NCBI GenBank assembly: GCA_964420125.1
Contig: CAYQQQ010000007.1
Span: 128,374 to 192,373, forward strand
Direction: 5' to 3'
Length of the DNA: 64,000 nucleotides
Origin: CAYQQQ01 sp964420125
Lineage (GTDB): Bacteria > Actinomycetota > Acidimicrobiia > Acidimicrobiales > Microtrichaceae
A program made the translations under genes and the position numbers. Each line of letters starts with the position of its first letter. Positions within the stretch are counted from its first letter, which is position 1. Below the pieces are notes generated by a model. That model saw only the letters and a program-made list of their open reading frames with translations, did no database searches and was not told the origin of the DNA. This document shows, in pieces, positions 1 through 7,770 of this stretch.

Positions 1-1
1 C

Positions 2-1354
2 TTCGCCGTTCAGGATCGCTGCGACACCGAGGGCCTGGCCCGCGACGATCCGGGGTCGGTGTTCCCGCAGCGCACGGAGCTGCGGCCTGCGGTCGGGTCG
101 GGAGACGGCGCTGAGGTGGTGCACATCGGCGCCCGGTCCACGCAGTGGTACGCAGGGGCCTCGGTGGACCCGCCGACGTTGGTGGGCACGGCATCGGCGG
201 GTCACGTCGGAGGGGGCGACGAGGGACGGGGTCGGGGACGGGTGTCGGAGGTGCTGGCCGGGGTCCGACTCGGCCAGGAGGTGGGCCGCGAGGAGATCCT
301 GGCCCTCTTCGCCGCCCGAGGTCCCGAGGTCGTCGACGTCGCGCGGGTCGCCGACGGGCTCCGGCGGGAGGCCGTCGGCGATGCCGTCACCTGGGTCGCG
401 AACCGCAACATCAACTACACCAACGTCTGCACCTTCAAGTGCCGGTTCTGCGGCTTCTCGAAGGGTCCGCTGAGCCTGAACCTCCGCGGCCGGCCGTACC
501 TGCTCACCCTCGAGGACATCGCTGAACGCGCCGCCGAAGCCCGAGCGGCGGGCGCCACCGAGGTCTGCCTGCAGGGGGGCATCCACCCGGACTTCGACGG
601 CGAGTACTACCTCGACGTGGCCCGTGCCGTGAGCGAAGCAGCACCCGGGATCCACATCCACGGCTTCACCGCGCTGGAGGTGAGCGAAGGCGCCCGTCGA
701 TCAGGGGAGCCGCTGGAGGACTACCTCCGGCGGCTCATGGCCGCCGGACTGCGGACGCTGCCGGGGACCGCGGCGGAGATCCTCGACGATCGCGTTCGCC
801 AGGAGCTCTGTCCGGACAAGCTGCGCACGGAGGAGTGGCTGCACGTGCACCGCAGCGCGCACCGCGTCGGGCTCCGCTCCAACATCACCATCATGTTCGG
901 CTCGATCGAGCACTCCGCGAGCTGGGCGGAGCACCTCCTGGTCACCCGAGAGCTGCAACGGGAGACCGGCGGGTTCACAGAGTTCGTCGGCCTGCCCTTC
1001 GTGCACATGGCTGCGCCGATCTACCTGCAACGCCGAGCGCGACGTGGGCCGACGTTCCGCGAGGTCGTGCTGATGCACGCGGTGGCTCGGATCGTCTACC
1101 GGGACTGCCTGGACCACGTGCAGGCCTCGTGGGTGAAGCTTGGCTGGACCGGGATCCATCAGCTGCTGCAGGCGGGCGTGGACGACGTCGGGGGAACGCT
1201 GATGGACGAGAACATCTCGCGGGCAGCCGGAGCGGAGCACGGCACCGGGGCGGGCCGGGAGCACTTCCTGGCGGTCACCGAAGCGCTCGGTCGACCCCTG
1301 GTGCAGCGCACGACGCTCTACGAGCGCATCGGGATGGCGTCGGCGGTGGGCTGA
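2..1354 (+). CDS. fbiC: FO synthase, CofH half of an FbiC-type protein (5' end outside window)
   Basis: This radical SAM enzyme makes 7,8-didemethyl-8-hydroxy-5-deazariboflavin (FO), the chromophore of coenzyme F420. The CofH part joins a 4-hydroxyphenyl (tyrosine-derived) unit to the aminouracil substrate. The CxxxCxxC cluster motif is seen in NVCTFKCRFCGF, with its cysteine codons at 428, 440 and 449. Strong CofH similarity follows through GGIHPDFDGEYY and MDENISRAAG to the stop. The frame is open to the first base of the window. The roughly 85 residues before the conserved NYTNVC region resemble the linker between the CofG and CofH halves of actinobacterial FbiC, including a WYAGA segment. 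I therefore infer a fused CofG-CofH protein whose CofG half lies upstream. The alternative is a free-standing CofH starting at a GTG near 59. It is convergent with the next gene across a 7-bp gap. Confidence 0.9.
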   Translation, partial: FAVQDRCDTEGLARDDPGSVFPQRTELRPAVGSGDGAEVVHIGARSTQWYAGASVDPPTLVGTASAGHVGGGDEGRGRGRVSEVLAGVRLGQEVGREEILALFAARGPEVVDVARVADGLRREAVGDAVTWVANRNINYTNVCTFKCRFCGFSKGPLSLNLRGRPYLLTLEDIAERAAEARAAGATEVCLQGGIHPDFDGEYYLDVARAVSEAAPGIHIHGFTALEVSEGARRSGEPLEDYLRRLMAAGLRTLPGTAAEILDDRVRQELCPDKLRTEEWLHVHRSAHRVGLRSNITIMFGSIEHSASWAEHLLVTRELQRETGGFTEFVGLPFVHMAAPIYLQRRARRGPTFREVVLMHAVARIVYRDCLDHVQASWVKLGWTGIHQLLQAGVDDVGGTLMDENISRAAGAEHGTGAGREHFLAVTEALGRPLVQRTTLYERIGMASAVG

Positions 1355-1361
1355 TCCACCC

Positions 1362-2393
1362 TCAGCAGGCGGTGCTCACCGTCACCCTCGCGGTGACGTC
1401 CTGTTGCACCTGGGACAGATCCACCGGGCCGCACAGGGAGCTCGAGCCGAACTGCAGGCGGACCGTGCCCGCCGACGACGGATCGAGCACCACCACGGTG
1501 GCCGGAGATCCGTCGTGGTACAGCCGCAGGGACGGGTCACGGGGAGGGAACGGCAACCACCCCGACGGATCCGAGGGATCGGTGTTGAACGCCACGTTGG
1601 CCGACTCCGGGTGCACGGCGGGATCCGAGGTGGTCAGCACCACGGCCCGCCCGGTGGCCGGGGCGCGCACGGTGACGGTGGTGCTCACCACCTGGGAGCG
1701 CCCGCAGGCCGACACCACCGCCGTCACCGTGTAGCTGCCCGCTCGCGAGTAGCGGGTCGACGTGTCGAGGGTTCCGCTGCGCGGCACACCTCCGGCGGTG
1801 CACAGGGCGGACTCCGCTCCGACCACGTCGCCACCCACAGCCGGGTCTCCCGACTGCAGCGACACCGTCGGCTGGACCTCGGCGGGCATGTCGGGGTCGG
1901 ACCACACGACCTTGAACGCCGCCACCTCCCCCACCGTCGGGCTGGCGGTGACGGCTTCGATGGTCGCCGACAACGGGCGGTCCGCCACCGTGGTGGTCGT
2001 GGAGGGCAGTGGTACCGAGAACGGGGTCGTCGCGCTCGGTTGGCGGTAGGACGTCGGGATCGACGTGGTGGTGGGGATGAACGGCAGACTGGTGGTGGTC
2101 GCCAGCGCGGTGGTCGTGGTCTCCGCGAGGACCGCGTCCTGGTCGGTTGCCGTCGTCGTCGTGCTGCGGCGTGGCTCGGAGGCCTTGCGGTCGGCGACGA
2201 TCTCGTCGTCGGGGGCCGTGTCGACCACGGCGAAGGCGACCGCACCCACCAGCACGGCCGCCAGCGCAGCTGCGGAGAGCACCGTGCGGCGGCGACGTCG
2301 CAGCCTCAGCGAGCCGCTGAGGTAGTCGACCACACCGTCGTGATCGGCCCCGGGCACCGCAAGGGCGTCGAGGACCTCTTGCAGGGTCCTCAT
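1362..2393 (-). CDS. Membrane-anchored protein with Thr-rich linker and Ig-like segment, possible anti-sigma partner
   Basis: I do not recognise this 343-residue protein by family. A short cytoplasmic N-terminus (about 36 residues) ends in an Arg-rich stop-transfer (RLRRRRR). One membrane helix follows at about 38-58, then a long Thr/Ser-rich extracytoplasmic linker (about 70-135). After that comes a beta-rich, Ig/PKD-like segment (about 140-235) with a Cys pair, and a C-terminal segment with two further Cys (near 320 and at the last residue). The start overlaps the stop of the sigma-like gene by 4 bp (ATGA), so the two are translationally coupled. Its position after a sigma-like gene and its topology fit a membrane-bound anti-sigma factor with an external sensor. 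However, no zinc-binding anti-sigma motif is visible, so the role is inferred only from context. Confidence 0.6.
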   Translation of the reverse strand: MRTLQEVLDALAVPGADHDGVVDYLSGSLRLRRRRRTVLSAAALAAVLVGAVAFAVVDTAPDDEIVADRKASEPRRSTTTTATDQDAVLAETTTTALATTTSLPFIPTTTSIPTSYRQPSATTPFSVPLPSTTTTVADRPLSATIEAVTASPTVGEVAAFKVVWSDPDMPAEVQPTVSLQSGDPAVGGDVVGAESALCTAGGVPRSGTLDTSTRYSRAGSYTVTAVVSACGRSQVVSTTVTVRAPATGRAVVLTTSDPAVHPESANVAFNTDPSDPSGWLPFPPRDPSLRLYHDGSPATVVVLDPSSAGTVRLQFGSSSLCGPVDLSQVQQDVTARVTVSTAC

Positions 2394-3031
2394 GCGTCGC
2401 CCCCCGTCTGTGGCAGGTGACCCTCGCCGAGGCGCCGGGCGATGCGTCGCAAGCTCGTCCGCACCTCGGCTTCGCTTCGGCCCAGCAACGTCGCTGCGTC
2501 GTCGGGGGGCACGCCGGCGGCCAGCACCACGAAGGCGGTCTGGCGATCAGCGGCCCGGGAGGCGGCGACGGTGTCCTGCAGCTCCGACAGCGACAGCCGT
2601 CCCGCGGGCGCGACCGCCGTCAGGGGCACCCCGTCGAGCAGCTCTGCCAGATCGACCCCCTTGGGCAGCGGGACCTGGATGTCGCGCCCCACGAGGTGGT
2701 CCAGCGCCACCTCGGCGGTGCGGCGGAAGCAGCGCCGGACGGCCCGGTCGTCGTCGGAGGTGCCGTGGGCGACCACCGAACGCATGGCGACCCTCACGAT
2801 CTCGCGGGCCTCGGCCCGCGAGTTGTCGAGGTCCACCCCGCGACGGTCGAGCGCCCGCAGGCACAGCCCGATCGCAGGGTCGAGCACCCGCTCCACCATG
2901 GAGGACAGCTCCGCCCGACGTCGCTCTGCACGGCGCTCGGCGCGCCGGGACGGGCCCCGGGAGGCGGCGCGGTCACGGTGGACGGCCTCTTGTTGGGGCG
3001 TGACGAACTGCGGCGCGGATGTGTCGGTCAT
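2390..3031 (-). CDS. Degenerate ECF sigma-factor-like protein
   Basis: This 213-residue soluble protein has a basic, Arg-rich N-terminus (about 20-45). The segment RCFRRTAEVALDHLVGRD resembles the end of sigma region 2. The C-terminal segment, with a DRQTAFVVLAAG helix followed by LLGRSEAEVRTSLRRIARRL (about 165-205), has the pattern of a sigma region 4 helix-turn-helix. Both regions are weaker than in canonical ECF sigma factors and no clear -10 recognition helix stands out, so it may be a diverged sigma factor or another HTH regulator. The ATG at 3031 is preceded by a strong GGGGAGG ribosome-binding site. It is the first gene of a two-gene operon with the membrane protein downstream (4-bp overlap). 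It is transcribed divergently from the LOG-family gene. Confidence 0.5.
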   Translation of the reverse strand: MTDTSAPQFVTPQQEAVHRDRAASRGPSRRAERRAERRRAELSSMVERVLDPAIGLCLRALDRRGVDLDNSRAEAREIVRVAMRSVVAHGTSDDDRAVRRCFRRTAEVALDHLVGRDIQVPLPKGVDLAELLDGVPLTAVAPAGRLSLSELQDTVAASRAADRQTAFVVLAAGVPPDDAATLLGRSEAEVRTSLRRIARRLGEGHLPQTGGDA

Positions 3032-3243
3032 GTCCTCCCCTTTCTATCGGCACCATCGCAGAACCGGTTGCACCCGAGCGCACATCGGTGCGCGGAGAGG
3101 GTGCCCGCCCTGCCGGAGCGCCCTCGTCCCACGCGCGTCGCGGATCGAGGATCCCGGCACCGGCACGTCACCCCGCCGCACGGCGGAGCTCCGTCCCGGG
3201 TGGCTCCATGGTCGCGCGTGCAACGGCGCGCTTCCCATCCCGG

Positions 3244-3249
3244 TAGGTT
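3244..3249 (+). promoter_or_regulatory. -10 box TAGGTT, leaderless start
   Basis: TAGGTT lies 7 bases before the GTG at 3257. No ribosome-binding site fits between them, so transcription probably starts at or next to the GTG. The 225-bp divergent gap from 3032 to here carries the promoters of both neighbours and nothing else I can identify. Confidence 0.55.
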
Positions 3250-3256
3250 GGGCCAC

Positions 3257-4327
3257 GTGCCTGGTGCCCCGCCGTCGGACGATCATCCGGGTTCGCTCAC
3301 CGGAGACGACGTGCTGGAGAGATCCGTGGCGGACCTGCTCGACGCGGCCGGGATCGAGGCCAACCGGCGCTTCTACTCCGAGATGGTGGGCTCCGTGCTC
3401 CGGATGGGAAGGGAGGGGGTGGACCGCGGCGACGTCAAGATCGTCACCACGACCCTCAAGGAGCTGAGCCACGCGTTCGCCGTCTTCGCGGAGCATCGCG
3501 GCGTCCCGAAGGCTGCGATCTTCGGCTCTGCGCGCACGACACCGGAGGAGCCGGCCTACCAGGCAGCCGTCGAGCTGGGAGCCGAGTTGGCCCGCCACGG
3601 CTGGATGGTCATCACCGGCGGGGGCCCGGGCATCATGACCGCCGGGGTTCGTGGTGCGGGTCCGGAGGCCAGCTTCGGGGTGAGCATCACCCTTCCCTTC
3701 GAACCGCCCTCGTCGCGACGGCTGATCGCGGAGGGGCGGGCGGTCAACTTCCGCTACTTCTTCAACCGGAAGGTCACCTTCATGAAGGAGTCCGCCGGGT
3801 TCGTGCTCTTCCCGGGAGGGTTCGGCACCCTCGACGAGGCCTTCGAGCTGTTGACGCTGCTGCAGACCGGTCGGGCCGCCCCGGCTCCCGTGGTGCTCTT
3901 CGAGCCCCCAGGGGATGCCTACTGGCGCTCGTTCCGCCACTTCCTCGAGGTGGAGCTGCTGGACCCTGCGCTGGTGCACCCCGAGGACCTCGACCTGTTC
4001 AGCATCACCCACGACGTGCAGAGCACCGTCGCTGCCCTCACCTCCTTCTACCGCACCTACCACTCCATGCGACACGTCGGCGGCTACCTGGTGATCCGCC
4101 TGCAGCACGAGATCTCCGATGCCGCCCTGGCATCGCTCGCCGACCAGTTCGCCGACATCGTCGCCTCGGGGCGCATCGAACGCACCCCGGCCATGCGGGC
4201 CGAGCTCGACGACGGGGATCAGCCGGAGCTGCCCCGCTTGCGCTTCCGCTTCGTGAACGCCCGCTACTCCCGACTCCACGCCTTCGTGCGGGCGCTCAAC
4301 GCCGTGGACGCCCGGCTCCCGGGCTGA
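3257..4327 (+). CDS. LOG-family (TIGR00730-type) nucleotide phosphoribohydrolase-like protein
   Basis: The LOG (formerly 'lysine decarboxylase') Rossmann fold is recognised by GGGPGIM at residues 121-127 and PGGFGT...E at 186-194. These are the two signature loops that bind and hydrolyse nucleoside 5'-monophosphates. Family members release free base, for example cytokinin, from the monophosphate. The protein is 356 residues, longer than minimal LOG enzymes (about 190). It has an extra N-terminal helical region (about 1-85) and a C-terminal region after about 280, typical of the larger actinobacterial subgroup whose substrate is not established. I chose the GTG at 3257 because a -10 box sits 7 bases upstream and similarity begins soon after. 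The frame stays open further upstream, but that stretch is antisense to the sigma-like gene. Confidence 0.85.
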   Translation: MPGAPPSDDHPGSLTGDDVLERSVADLLDAAGIEANRRFYSEMVGSVLRMGREGVDRGDVKIVTTTLKELSHAFAVFAEHRGVPKAAIFGSARTTPEEPAYQAAVELGAELARHGWMVITGGGPGIMTAGVRGAGPEASFGVSITLPFEPPSSRRLIAEGRAVNFRYFFNRKVTFMKESAGFVLFPGGFGTLDEAFELLTLLQTGRAAPAPVVLFEPPGDAYWRSFRHFLEVELLDPALVHPEDLDLFSITHDVQSTVAALTSFYRTYHSMRHVGGYLVIRLQHEISDAALASLADQFADIVASGRIERTPAMRAELDDGDQPELPRLRFRFVNARYSRLHAFVRALNAVDARLPG

Positions 4328-4367
4328 CGGTCGAACTGGGCGCCGGCGCGCGGCCGCGCTCGCGCCA

Positions 4368-4580
4368 TCACGGCTCCCCGAGGTCGAGGTCGTCCGGCTC
4401 GGCGAGCACGACGATCGCCTTCTCCACCGCCCGCCGGGCCCGGGTGAGCCGCTTCTCGTCGACGGGCAGCTCGTCGCCCCCGGCGTCGATGGCCTCCCGA
4501 AGTCGGACGATCGCCAGCTCGGCGAGCTCTTCGGCGATCGCCTCCAGCCGGCCACGGATGTCCTCGAACTCCCCTGCCAT
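4368..4580 (-). CDS. Small helical protein, 70 residues, unknown function
   Basis: This short, charged, all-helical protein contains EAIAEELAELAIVRLREAID and ends in a run of acidic residues; a coiled coil is likely over about 5-60. It has no signal peptide or membrane segment. The ATG at 4580 is preceded by GGGAGG at a good distance, which supports translation from here rather than from upstream starts in the same frame. It is convergent with the LOG-family gene and divergent from the Cys-rich gene at 4738, so it has its own promoter in the 157-bp gap 4581-4737. I do not recognise the family. Confidence 0.7.
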   Translation of the reverse strand: MAGEFEDIRGRLEAIAEELAELAIVRLREAIDAGGDELPVDEKRLTRARRAVEKAIVVLAEPDDLDLGEP

Positions 4581-4724
4581 GTCGCCTCCCGTCCGCAGCT
4601 CTGCCGGCCGTGCCCCCACGGGAACGACATCTGATACTACGCGAGGGTCCACGAGAGGTCGGGAGAGGGCGCGCACGCCGTGGTGGCGCAGCCGCGCGTG
4701 CTCGCCCCGGTGCAGACGTGTCGG

Positions 4725-4730
4725 TAGTCT
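4725..4730 (+). promoter_or_regulatory. -10 box TAGTCT, leaderless start
   Basis: TAGTCT lies 7 bases before the GTG at 4738, with no Shine-Dalgarno sequence between them. It has the same geometry as other genes in this window. Confidence 0.55.
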
Positions 4731-4737
4731 CGCCACC

Positions 4738-5493
4738 GTGGCTCCTGCACCCCCTGATCACGATCCGACCAGTCGCGACTGGTTGTCCTTCGAGCACGAC
4801 GGGGACACCTACCTCTTCGACGTCACCTTCCTGCGGAGCAACTGGCGCTGCATCTTCGGCGAGGGGTGCAAGGGGGTGCTCGAGGAGGACGCCGCCGAGC
4901 TCGGCCACGGCTGTTGCTCCCACGGCGCCCACTTCGCCGACAAGAACGATCGCGTGCGGGTCCGTCGGCTCGTGGAAGCCCTCCGCGACGATCAGTGGCA
5001 GCTGCGACGCGAAGCTCGTCGTGCGGGCGGCGCGATCCATCGCAACGAGGCCGGCGAGTGGGTCACCCGCCTCCACGACGGTGCCTGCATCCTCCTGAAC
5101 CGTCCGGACTTCCCCCGCGGGGCGGGCTGTGCGCTGCACGTCGCCGCGCTGGACCGCGGCGAGCGGCCGATGGACTGGAAGCCGGAGGTCTGCTGGCAGC
5201 TGCCGCTGCGCCTCACCCACCACGTCGACGAGGTCGGGCACTCGCAGCACACCCTGCGGGAGTGGAAGCGACGGGACTGGGACGAGGGGGGTGCGGACTT
5301 CCACTGGTGGTGCACCGAGGGTCCCGAGGCCTTCGTGGACGCCGGCACCGTGCTGCACACCCTGCGCGACGAGATCGTGGGCCTCGTGGGCGAGCCGGTG
5401 TACCGGCAGCTGGTCGAGGAGCTCGACCGTCGCGAGCAGGAGGGGACTCCTGTGCCGCATCCGGCTCGCCGGGCCTCGATGGCGATCGCCTGA
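4738..5493 (+). CDS. Cysteine-rich protein, possibly metal-binding (DUF3109-like)
   Basis: This 251-residue soluble protein has conserved-looking cysteines: WRCIFGEGCKG near residue 40, then GHGCCSHGAHFADKND, then further Cys at about 119 and 130 (GAGCALH). Trp/His-rich segments follow, including a WWCTEGPEAF stretch near 190. The CCxxGA-type motif followed by an acidic loop resembles the YkgJ/DUF3109 group of putative Zn/Fe-binding cysteine-cluster proteins, but I cannot confirm membership. The biochemical role is unknown. The GTG at 4738 is supported by the -10 box just upstream. The downstream AAA+ gene follows after 87 bp on the same strand, so a functional link is possible but not shown. 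Confidence 0.7.
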   Translation: MAPAPPDHDPTSRDWLSFEHDGDTYLFDVTFLRSNWRCIFGEGCKGVLEEDAAELGHGCCSHGAHFADKNDRVRVRRLVEALRDDQWQLRREARRAGGAIHRNEAGEWVTRLHDGACILLNRPDFPRGAGCALHVAALDRGERPMDWKPEVCWQLPLRLTHHVDEVGHSQHTLREWKRRDWDEGGADFHWWCTEGPEAFVDAGTVLHTLRDEIVGLVGEPVYRQLVEELDRREQEGTPVPHPARRASMAIA

Positions 5494-5580
5494 CGCCGGC
5501 TTCGCGGGGTCGCTCCACCCCGTCGCCAGGGCCCCGATGGCTGTCGCCAATGGCTACAGGCGCAGCGGTGGTGTGCCGAC

Positions 5581-6525
5581 ATGTCTGCGGTGAGCGTCTT
5601 CACCGCGTCCGAGCTCGACCGTCTCGCACAGCAGAGGGGGATGATCTTCCCCGAGCACGTCGTGGAGCAGCTGGTGGCAGCCCTCGACTCGGGCAAGCAC
5701 GTGATCCTGACGGGCCCTCCCGGCACCGGCAAGACCACGCTCGCCTATCTGGCAGCCGAGCTCGGCCGTCACGCCATGCTCTGCACCGGCTACCAGCCCA
5801 CGACCGCGACCTCGGAGTGGACGACCTTCGAGACCATCGGCGGCCTGCAGCCGACACCCGAGGGGTTGATCTTCCGGCCCGGGTTGTTCGTGGAGGCGAT
5901 CGAGTCCGGGAAGTGGCTCGTCGTGGACGAGATGAACCGCTCCAACTTCGACAGGGCGTTCGGCCAGCTGTTCACCGTCCTCTCCGGCAGCGCGGTGGTG
6001 CTTCCGTACCGTCGCTCCGGACAGGTGATACCGATCAGCCTCGTGCCTCCTGGGGTCGACCCTCCCGACGCCACGGACCCGATCCGGCTGCCCGCGTCGT
6101 GGAGGATCCTCGGCACGATGAACGCCATCGACAAGAACCTGCTGTTCGACATGAGCTACGCGCTCATGCGCAGGTTCGCCTTCATCGAGGTCACCCCACC
6201 GCCGGAGTGGGCGTTCGAGCAGCTCATCGAAGGCGGCGGCGAGCTGCTCCGGGAGCTGCTCCCCCTCCGGCGCTTGAACAACCTCGGTCCGGCCATCTAC
6301 GTCGACGCGAAGCGCTACGTCGCGCGGAGGCTGCGCGACGAGGTCGCCCCGTCGCGACTGCTCTACGAGGTCTTCTACGGCTTCTTCCTCCCGCAGTTCG
6401 AGGGGCTCGACGAGTACCAGGCCGTCGAGCTCTTCAACGAGGTGAGCCCCCGCATGGAGGCCGCCGAGCGGGCAGAGACGCGGCGCGTCATCGAGGAGAT
6501 GCTCGGCGAGGAGCTGCTGGTGTGA
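5581..6525 (+). CDS. MoxR/McrB-type AAA+ ATPase (AAA_5)
   Basis: This 314-residue AAA+ ATPase shows Walker A GPPGTGKT (45-52), Walker B LVVDE (113-117) followed by MNRSNFDRAFGQ, sensor 1 GTMN (178-181) and an arginine-finger-like RRF (197-199). The TMNxxD...ALxRRF arrangement is typical of the dynein-related AAA_5 group, which includes MoxR chaperones and the GTPase McrB of modification-dependent restriction. There is no N-terminal DNA-binding domain as in McrB. The next gene overlaps by 4 bp (GTGA), so the two products are probably made together and act as a complex. The ATG has no clear ribosome-binding site; a TACAGG about 20 bases upstream could be a -10 box. It is certainly an AAA_5 ATPase, but its substrate is unknown. 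Confidence 0.9.
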   Translation: MSAVSVFTASELDRLAQQRGMIFPEHVVEQLVAALDSGKHVILTGPPGTGKTTLAYLAAELGRHAMLCTGYQPTTATSEWTTFETIGGLQPTPEGLIFRPGLFVEAIESGKWLVVDEMNRSNFDRAFGQLFTVLSGSAVVLPYRRSGQVIPISLVPPGVDPPDATDPIRLPASWRILGTMNAIDKNLLFDMSYALMRRFAFIEVTPPPEWAFEQLIEGGGELLRELLPLRRLNNLGPAIYVDAKRYVARRLRDEVAPSRLLYEVFYGFFLPQFEGLDEYQAVELFNEVSPRMEAAERAETRRVIEEMLGEELLV

Positions 6526-7430
6526 CGACTCCCACGGTCAGGCTGTGGGAGCTGCGCGACCGTCGCGTGCCCGCCGTGGCCGCAGCCGCAGCGCTGACGG
6601 GACTGCCGATGCCGTTGCTGCGGGACGCCACCCGTGTGTCCCTGGCGGCCTCCGACGAGGCGGGAGTCCTCCTGGAACAGCTCCCCCTGCACATCCGGAC
6701 GCTGCCCATGGCGCTGAACGACCACCTCGAGCACTGCGTGCACTCGGTGCGGGGGCCGGTGGTGTGGTCCGAGACGATCACCGCCAGGGCGAACGCCCTG
6801 GGCAACGAGGACGTGTTCGTGTGCCGCACGACCCGGCGGGACTTCGACGCCCCCTTGAACCGTGCCCTGGTGGGCGTGCTCGCCGAGGTCGCCGGAGCAG
6901 CGAGGGCGCTGCGCGGTCCCCTGGGGGATCTCCTCGAGCCGGCAGAGCGGAACCGCATCGACGATCGGGCCGCGCTCGCACGGCGGTGGCGCCACCATCG
7001 TCGGCTGGCCGACCTGCATCCCGGTCGGCTCCGCGCACGTGACCTCGCCCGCATCCGCGCGGGCCGTCACGCCGAGGCCGCCGGGTTGATCCTCGACGCC
7101 GTCGCCCGTCTGCACGACCCTCTCTGCGGCGAGGACGTGGAGGGCCTCAGCGACGCACCGACGCGCGACATGCACCGGTTCGTGCTGGACTGCCTGGTCT
7201 CGGGAGCCGCATCCCTACCCGAGCCGGGGCTGCTGGAGCTCGACCGTGGAGCCCTCTGCTGCGGGTGGCTCAGCTTCCGTCACCCGTCGGCGGTGGGCAC
7301 CTCGGGTCCGGGGCTCTGCGTGGACGGCTCGCCGGTCGCCCCGGCCGGCGGGAAGGGATGGCCGGCGGGCGCGGCGAGGGTGGGTGCAGCGAGCGAGGTG
7401 GCGGAGATGCGGGGCGCGGCGTCGGGTTGA
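6522..7430 (+). CDS. Partner protein of the AAA+ ATPase, unknown family (weak McrC/DUF2357 resemblance)
   Basis: This 302-residue protein starts at a GTG overlapping the ATPase stop by 4 bp, so the pair is translationally coupled. A central block has RGPVVWSETITARANALGN, then EDVFVCRTTRRDFDAP and LNRALVGVLAEV (about 77-122). Its layout recalls the region of DUF2357/McrC-type partners in which a strand pair is followed by an Asn-Arg helix. No PD-(D/E)xK nuclease motif is visible in the remaining 180 residues, which are Arg-rich and helical. The last 60 residues are Gly/Ala/Pro-rich and low in complexity. It could be an adaptor for the ATPase in a chaperone, stress or defence role. The function is not known to me. 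Confidence 0.7.
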   Translation: MTTPTVRLWELRDRRVPAVAAAAALTGLPMPLLRDATRVSLAASDEAGVLLEQLPLHIRTLPMALNDHLEHCVHSVRGPVVWSETITARANALGNEDVFVCRTTRRDFDAPLNRALVGVLAEVAGAARALRGPLGDLLEPAERNRIDDRAALARRWRHHRRLADLHPGRLRARDLARIRAGRHAEAAGLILDAVARLHDPLCGEDVEGLSDAPTRDMHRFVLDCLVSGAASLPEPGLLELDRGALCCGWLSFRHPSAVGTSGPGLCVDGSPVAPAGGKGWPAGAARVGAASEVAEMRGAASG

Positions 7431-7452
7431 CCGGCGCTCCCCTCGGGGCTCC

Positions 7453-7623
7453 TCAGCGCTCGACGCGGTCGTCCTCGTAGTCGTCGTCGCTGACTTCGAC
7501 ATCGTCGTCGGCCTCGGCCGGACGATCGCCCGCGAGGTCGTTGAAGATGCTCTCGATGTCGAGGTCGCCACCCCGCTTCAGGGCTCTGGCCTCTTCGTAC
7601 CGGCGGTGCCGACCCTTCTTCAC
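7453..7623 (-). CDS. Very acidic small protein, 56 residues
   Basis: The N-terminus is basic (VKKGRHRRYEEARALKRG) and the C-terminal 25 residues are almost entirely Asp/Glu with a few Arg. This charge split is typical of small actinobacterial proteins of unknown role. The GTG at 7623 has GGGGAG about 8 bases upstream, which decides the start. A longer reading frame runs further upstream but has no such site and reads as non-coding there. It is convergent with the AAA+ partner gene and divergent from the alpha-glucosidase. No family is recognised. Confidence 0.6.
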   Translation of the reverse strand: MKKGRHRRYEEARALKRGGDLDIESIFNDLAGDRPAEADDDVEVSDDDYEDDRVER

Positions 7624-7657
7624 GGTGGACTCCCCGTCATTGGTGACCGAGTGACAG

Positions 7658-7663
7658 AGTGTA
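7658..7663 (-). promoter_or_regulatory. Possible -10 box TACACT for the small acidic protein
   Basis: Read on the minus strand, TACACT lies about 34 bases before the GTG at 7623. This would give a leader of about 27 bases that includes the GGGGAG site. No clear -35 element was seen. The 147-bp divergent gap 7624-7770 shows nothing else I can identify. Confidence 0.35.
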
Positions 7664-7770
7664 GCGCGAGGCGTGCGCGGAGACATGTTCACCGATGGCG
7701 CCGTGGCCGTGCGACTCCGGGCACACCTCCGGAGCCGCAGCACCTAGGACGAACCGCGGAGTGTGCAACG

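Noticed and set aside
3032..3256. Extension of the LOG-family gene upstream through an open frame to 2417
   Set aside because: The added residues are low-complexity, run antisense to the sigma-like gene, and a -10 box sits 7 bases before the GTG at 3257.
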